Assembly: GCF_001557215.1 (NCBI RefSeq)
Contig: NZ_LSJM01000340.1
Coordinates: forward strand, 1 to 21,930
DNA from: Sphingomonas sp. CCH9-E2
Lineage (GTDB): Bacteria; Pseudomonadota; Alphaproteobacteria; Sphingomonadales; Sphingomonadaceae
DNA: 21,930 bases
Direction of reading: 5' to 3'
Within the stretch, counting starts at the first letter, position 1; the number at the start of each line of letters is the position of its first letter. Under the pieces are notes generated by a model, which made no database searches, had not been told where the DNA came from, and was given only the letters and a program-made list of their open reading frames with translations. Of this stretch, positions 20,703 through 21,930 are shown piece after piece. The position numbers were made by a program, and so were the translations under genes.

Positions 20703-21930
20703 CTAGCCGGGCTTGCCGGCCACCAGCTCGAAGAAGGGCAGCCCCCTCACGATGTCACCAGGCATGTCGAAGGACTTGTAGAGGCATTGGTGCACTTGGA
20801 GCGACTTGATGCGCTCGGCCAGTTCGGCGGCAGCGCCCGACAGGCCAAGCGCCGCAAGCTCCGCGGGCGTGACGTTCGGCACCTTGTGGATGAACCACGT
20901 CAGCAGCGGCTCCCGGTAATCGGTGGCATTCACCTTGAAGTGCCGCAGGTATTGCGACGCCAGGATCACGCCCGTGCCAAACTCGCGTCCCTGCAGAAGC
21001 AATTTGCGCAGGACATCGAATTCGTACCGCATGATGTTGTCCGCCTCGTCGACAAGCAAGTAGGAGTCGATCGCGCGAAGCTGCGGGTCTGCCCCGAGGA
21101 ACGGACGCTTCGGCGTTCGCAGCATGTTTTCATAGAACATGTTGAGCATGACCGCGACGAGCATGTTCTTGCTGCGGTCGTCCTGCCCAAGGGCGTCGAG
21201 CGAAATCACCACCACGCCGTCGAGGAACTCATCGAAAGGCTGGGTCTCGCTCGTGCTCGAGGCAAAGACCTCCATGTCCACCAGATCGTCGATGATGGCC
21301 ATTGGCGAATCTGACTTTCCGTCGAGCAATTCGGCGTAGGCGGAGTGCACATCGTACAGCGTTGGCTGCTGCCCTGGCAGGCAGCTCTCGTAGGCTGACT
21401 TGACGGCTCTCTTGAGCTTGTCGCGCTGGACGGGACCAATGCCGGAGTAGATCTTGTCGAGGACGTCGGCGAAAAATCGGAAGCGGTCGAGCCAGGGCGC
21501 CGCGGCTTCGCCTATCGTCCGGGTGTCAAACAGGTTGAGGGGAAGGCGGTGCGGTCGCACTACGCGAGCGCCCGTAGCCGCCACGAAATCCGGATTGCTG
21601 TAGTCCCGCTTGTAGTCGAAGATGAGGAAGCGAGGCTTGATTCCACGGTTCGCCTGCGCCGCGGAAGAGATCTGCATGATTAGTGATTTCAGAAGCTGGG
21701 TCTTGCCAGTGCCCAGGTCGCCCACCACCCCCATGTTGAGCTGGTTGAGGCGAGTGTCCGAAATGTTCAGCGCCACCGGCTTTGGCTGGAAGCCATCGAC
21801 GGTCGCGCCGATCTGCAACACGACGCCTTGCCCCTCGTCATCGACCTCCAATGGCGTCGTGTCGACCGGCTCGGCTGGCGCCTCCTCGGCCGGCGCTTGA
21901 GGCTCGGCGCCTGGCGTCGCGGGCTGGGCG
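20703..21930 (-). CDS. HerA/FtsK-type P-loop ATPase, C-terminal part of a larger protein
   Basis: The frame is open to the window edge, giving the last 408 residues of a larger protein. It opens with an Ala/Pro/Glu-rich linker (about 30 residues), then an ATPase domain with Walker A GDLGTGKT (about 70-77 of the visible part), LIFDYKRDYSNPDF after the second strand, Walker B SYLLVDEADNIM (about 289-300) and GVILASQYLRHF. This is the HerA/VirB4-like pattern of DNA-pumping ATPases found in defence systems. The linker suggests a multidomain protein with this ATPase at its C-terminus; DptH of the phosphorothioate-dependent restriction system is one candidate, which I cannot confirm. An in-frame TTG at 21851 is not a convincing start. 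vsr follows after 6 bp. Confidence 0.75.
   Translation of the reverse strand, partial: AQPATPGAEPQAPAEEAPAEPVDTTPLEVDDEGQGVVLQIGATVDGFQPKPVALNISDTRLNQLNMGVVGDLGTGKTQLLKSLIMQISSAAQANRGIKPRFLIFDYKRDYSNPDFVAATGARVVRPHRLPLNLFDTRTIGEAAAPWLDRFRFFADVLDKIYSGIGPVQRDKLKRAVKSAYESCLPGQQPTLYDVHSAYAELLDGKSDSPMAIIDDLVDMEVFASSTSETQPFDEFLDGVVVISLDALGQDDRSKNMLVAVMLNMFYENMLRTPKRPFLGADPQLRAIDSYLLVDEADNIMRYEFDVLRKLLLQGREFGTGVILASQYLRHFKVNATDYREPLLTWFIHKVPNVTPAELAALGLSGAAAELAERIKSLQVHQCLYKSFDMPGDIVRGLPFFELVAGKPG

Larger units (their letters stand above)
17821..21930 (-). other. Probable defence cluster upstream of the transfer operon
   Basis: Four same-strand genes: HerA-type ATPase, Vsr nuclease, nucleotidyltransferase-HEPN fusion, and a TM-SH3b protein. 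Each of the first three families recurs in phage-defence or toxin-antitoxin loci. They occupy the place before traG where relaxase and pilin-processing genes are often seen. The first two are almost certainly one transcript; gaps of 190 and 166 bp allow the others their own promoters. The cluster continues beyond the window. Confidence 0.5.

Noticed and set aside
1..21930. CRISPR arrays, tRNA or rRNA genes
   Set aside because: No regularly spaced direct repeats and no recognisable RNA gene seen by eye.

Overview
The window is GC-rich and looks alphaproteobacterial, most likely from a sphingomonad (Sphingomonadales) or a rhizobial relative. The grounds are the Trb-type conjugation cluster in the order traG-CopG-trbB-C-D-E-J-L-F-G-I-DUF2274-AlpA, paired RepB/ParB-like genes of the rhizobial plasmid type, and strong G/C bias at third codon positions. 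It is accessory DNA, part of an integrative conjugative element or conjugative plasmid. No integrase, replication initiator or relaxase gene lies inside the window, so the two cannot be told apart.

Layout. Positions 1-1176 (minus) hold a hipBA toxin-antitoxin pair, with hipA cut by the window start. Upstream of hipB is an array of four inverted half-sites (1182-1279). Positions 1312-5528 are bounded by two near-identical 30-bp sites, each TGTCCGAAA-N12-TTTCGGACA. They enclose a small HTH-like gene (minus) and, divergent from it, a three-gene operon (plus): a large serine recombinase followed by two ParB/RepB-type proteins, with 4-bp ATGA overlaps at both junctions. No ParA accompanies them. 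This is the best candidate in the window for an undescribed mobile cassette.

Positions 5533-17466 (minus) hold the type IV secretion operon. It is read from traG (coupling protein) through a CopG-like protein, trbB, trbC, trbD, trbE, trbJ, trbL, trbF, trbG and trbI to DUF2274 and AlpA-like genes. Junctions are nearly all 3-8 bp gaps or short overlaps, so it looks like one transcription unit with translational coupling. The exception is a 115-bp hairpin-rich gap between trbJ and trbL, where a trbK could have been expected.

Positions 17599-21930 (minus) lie upstream of traG, where relaxase and processing genes are often found in this kind of element. Here there is instead a likely defence cluster: the C-terminal part of a HerA/FtsK-type ATPase (running off the window), a Vsr-type endonuclease 6 bp downstream, a fused nucleotidyltransferase-HEPN protein, and an uncharacterised protein with two membrane helices and a C-terminal SH3b-like domain. 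A short open frame just before traG may be a remnant of what stood there before.

How the parts may fit: the Trb machinery would move the element; hipBA and the defence cluster would favour its retention or protect the host; the recombinase-ParB-ParB unit may be a passenger that inserted between hipBA and the tail of the trb operon. The HerA/Vsr/MNT-HEPN/TM-SH3b association and the recombinase cassette with its flanking sites are the points most worth testing.
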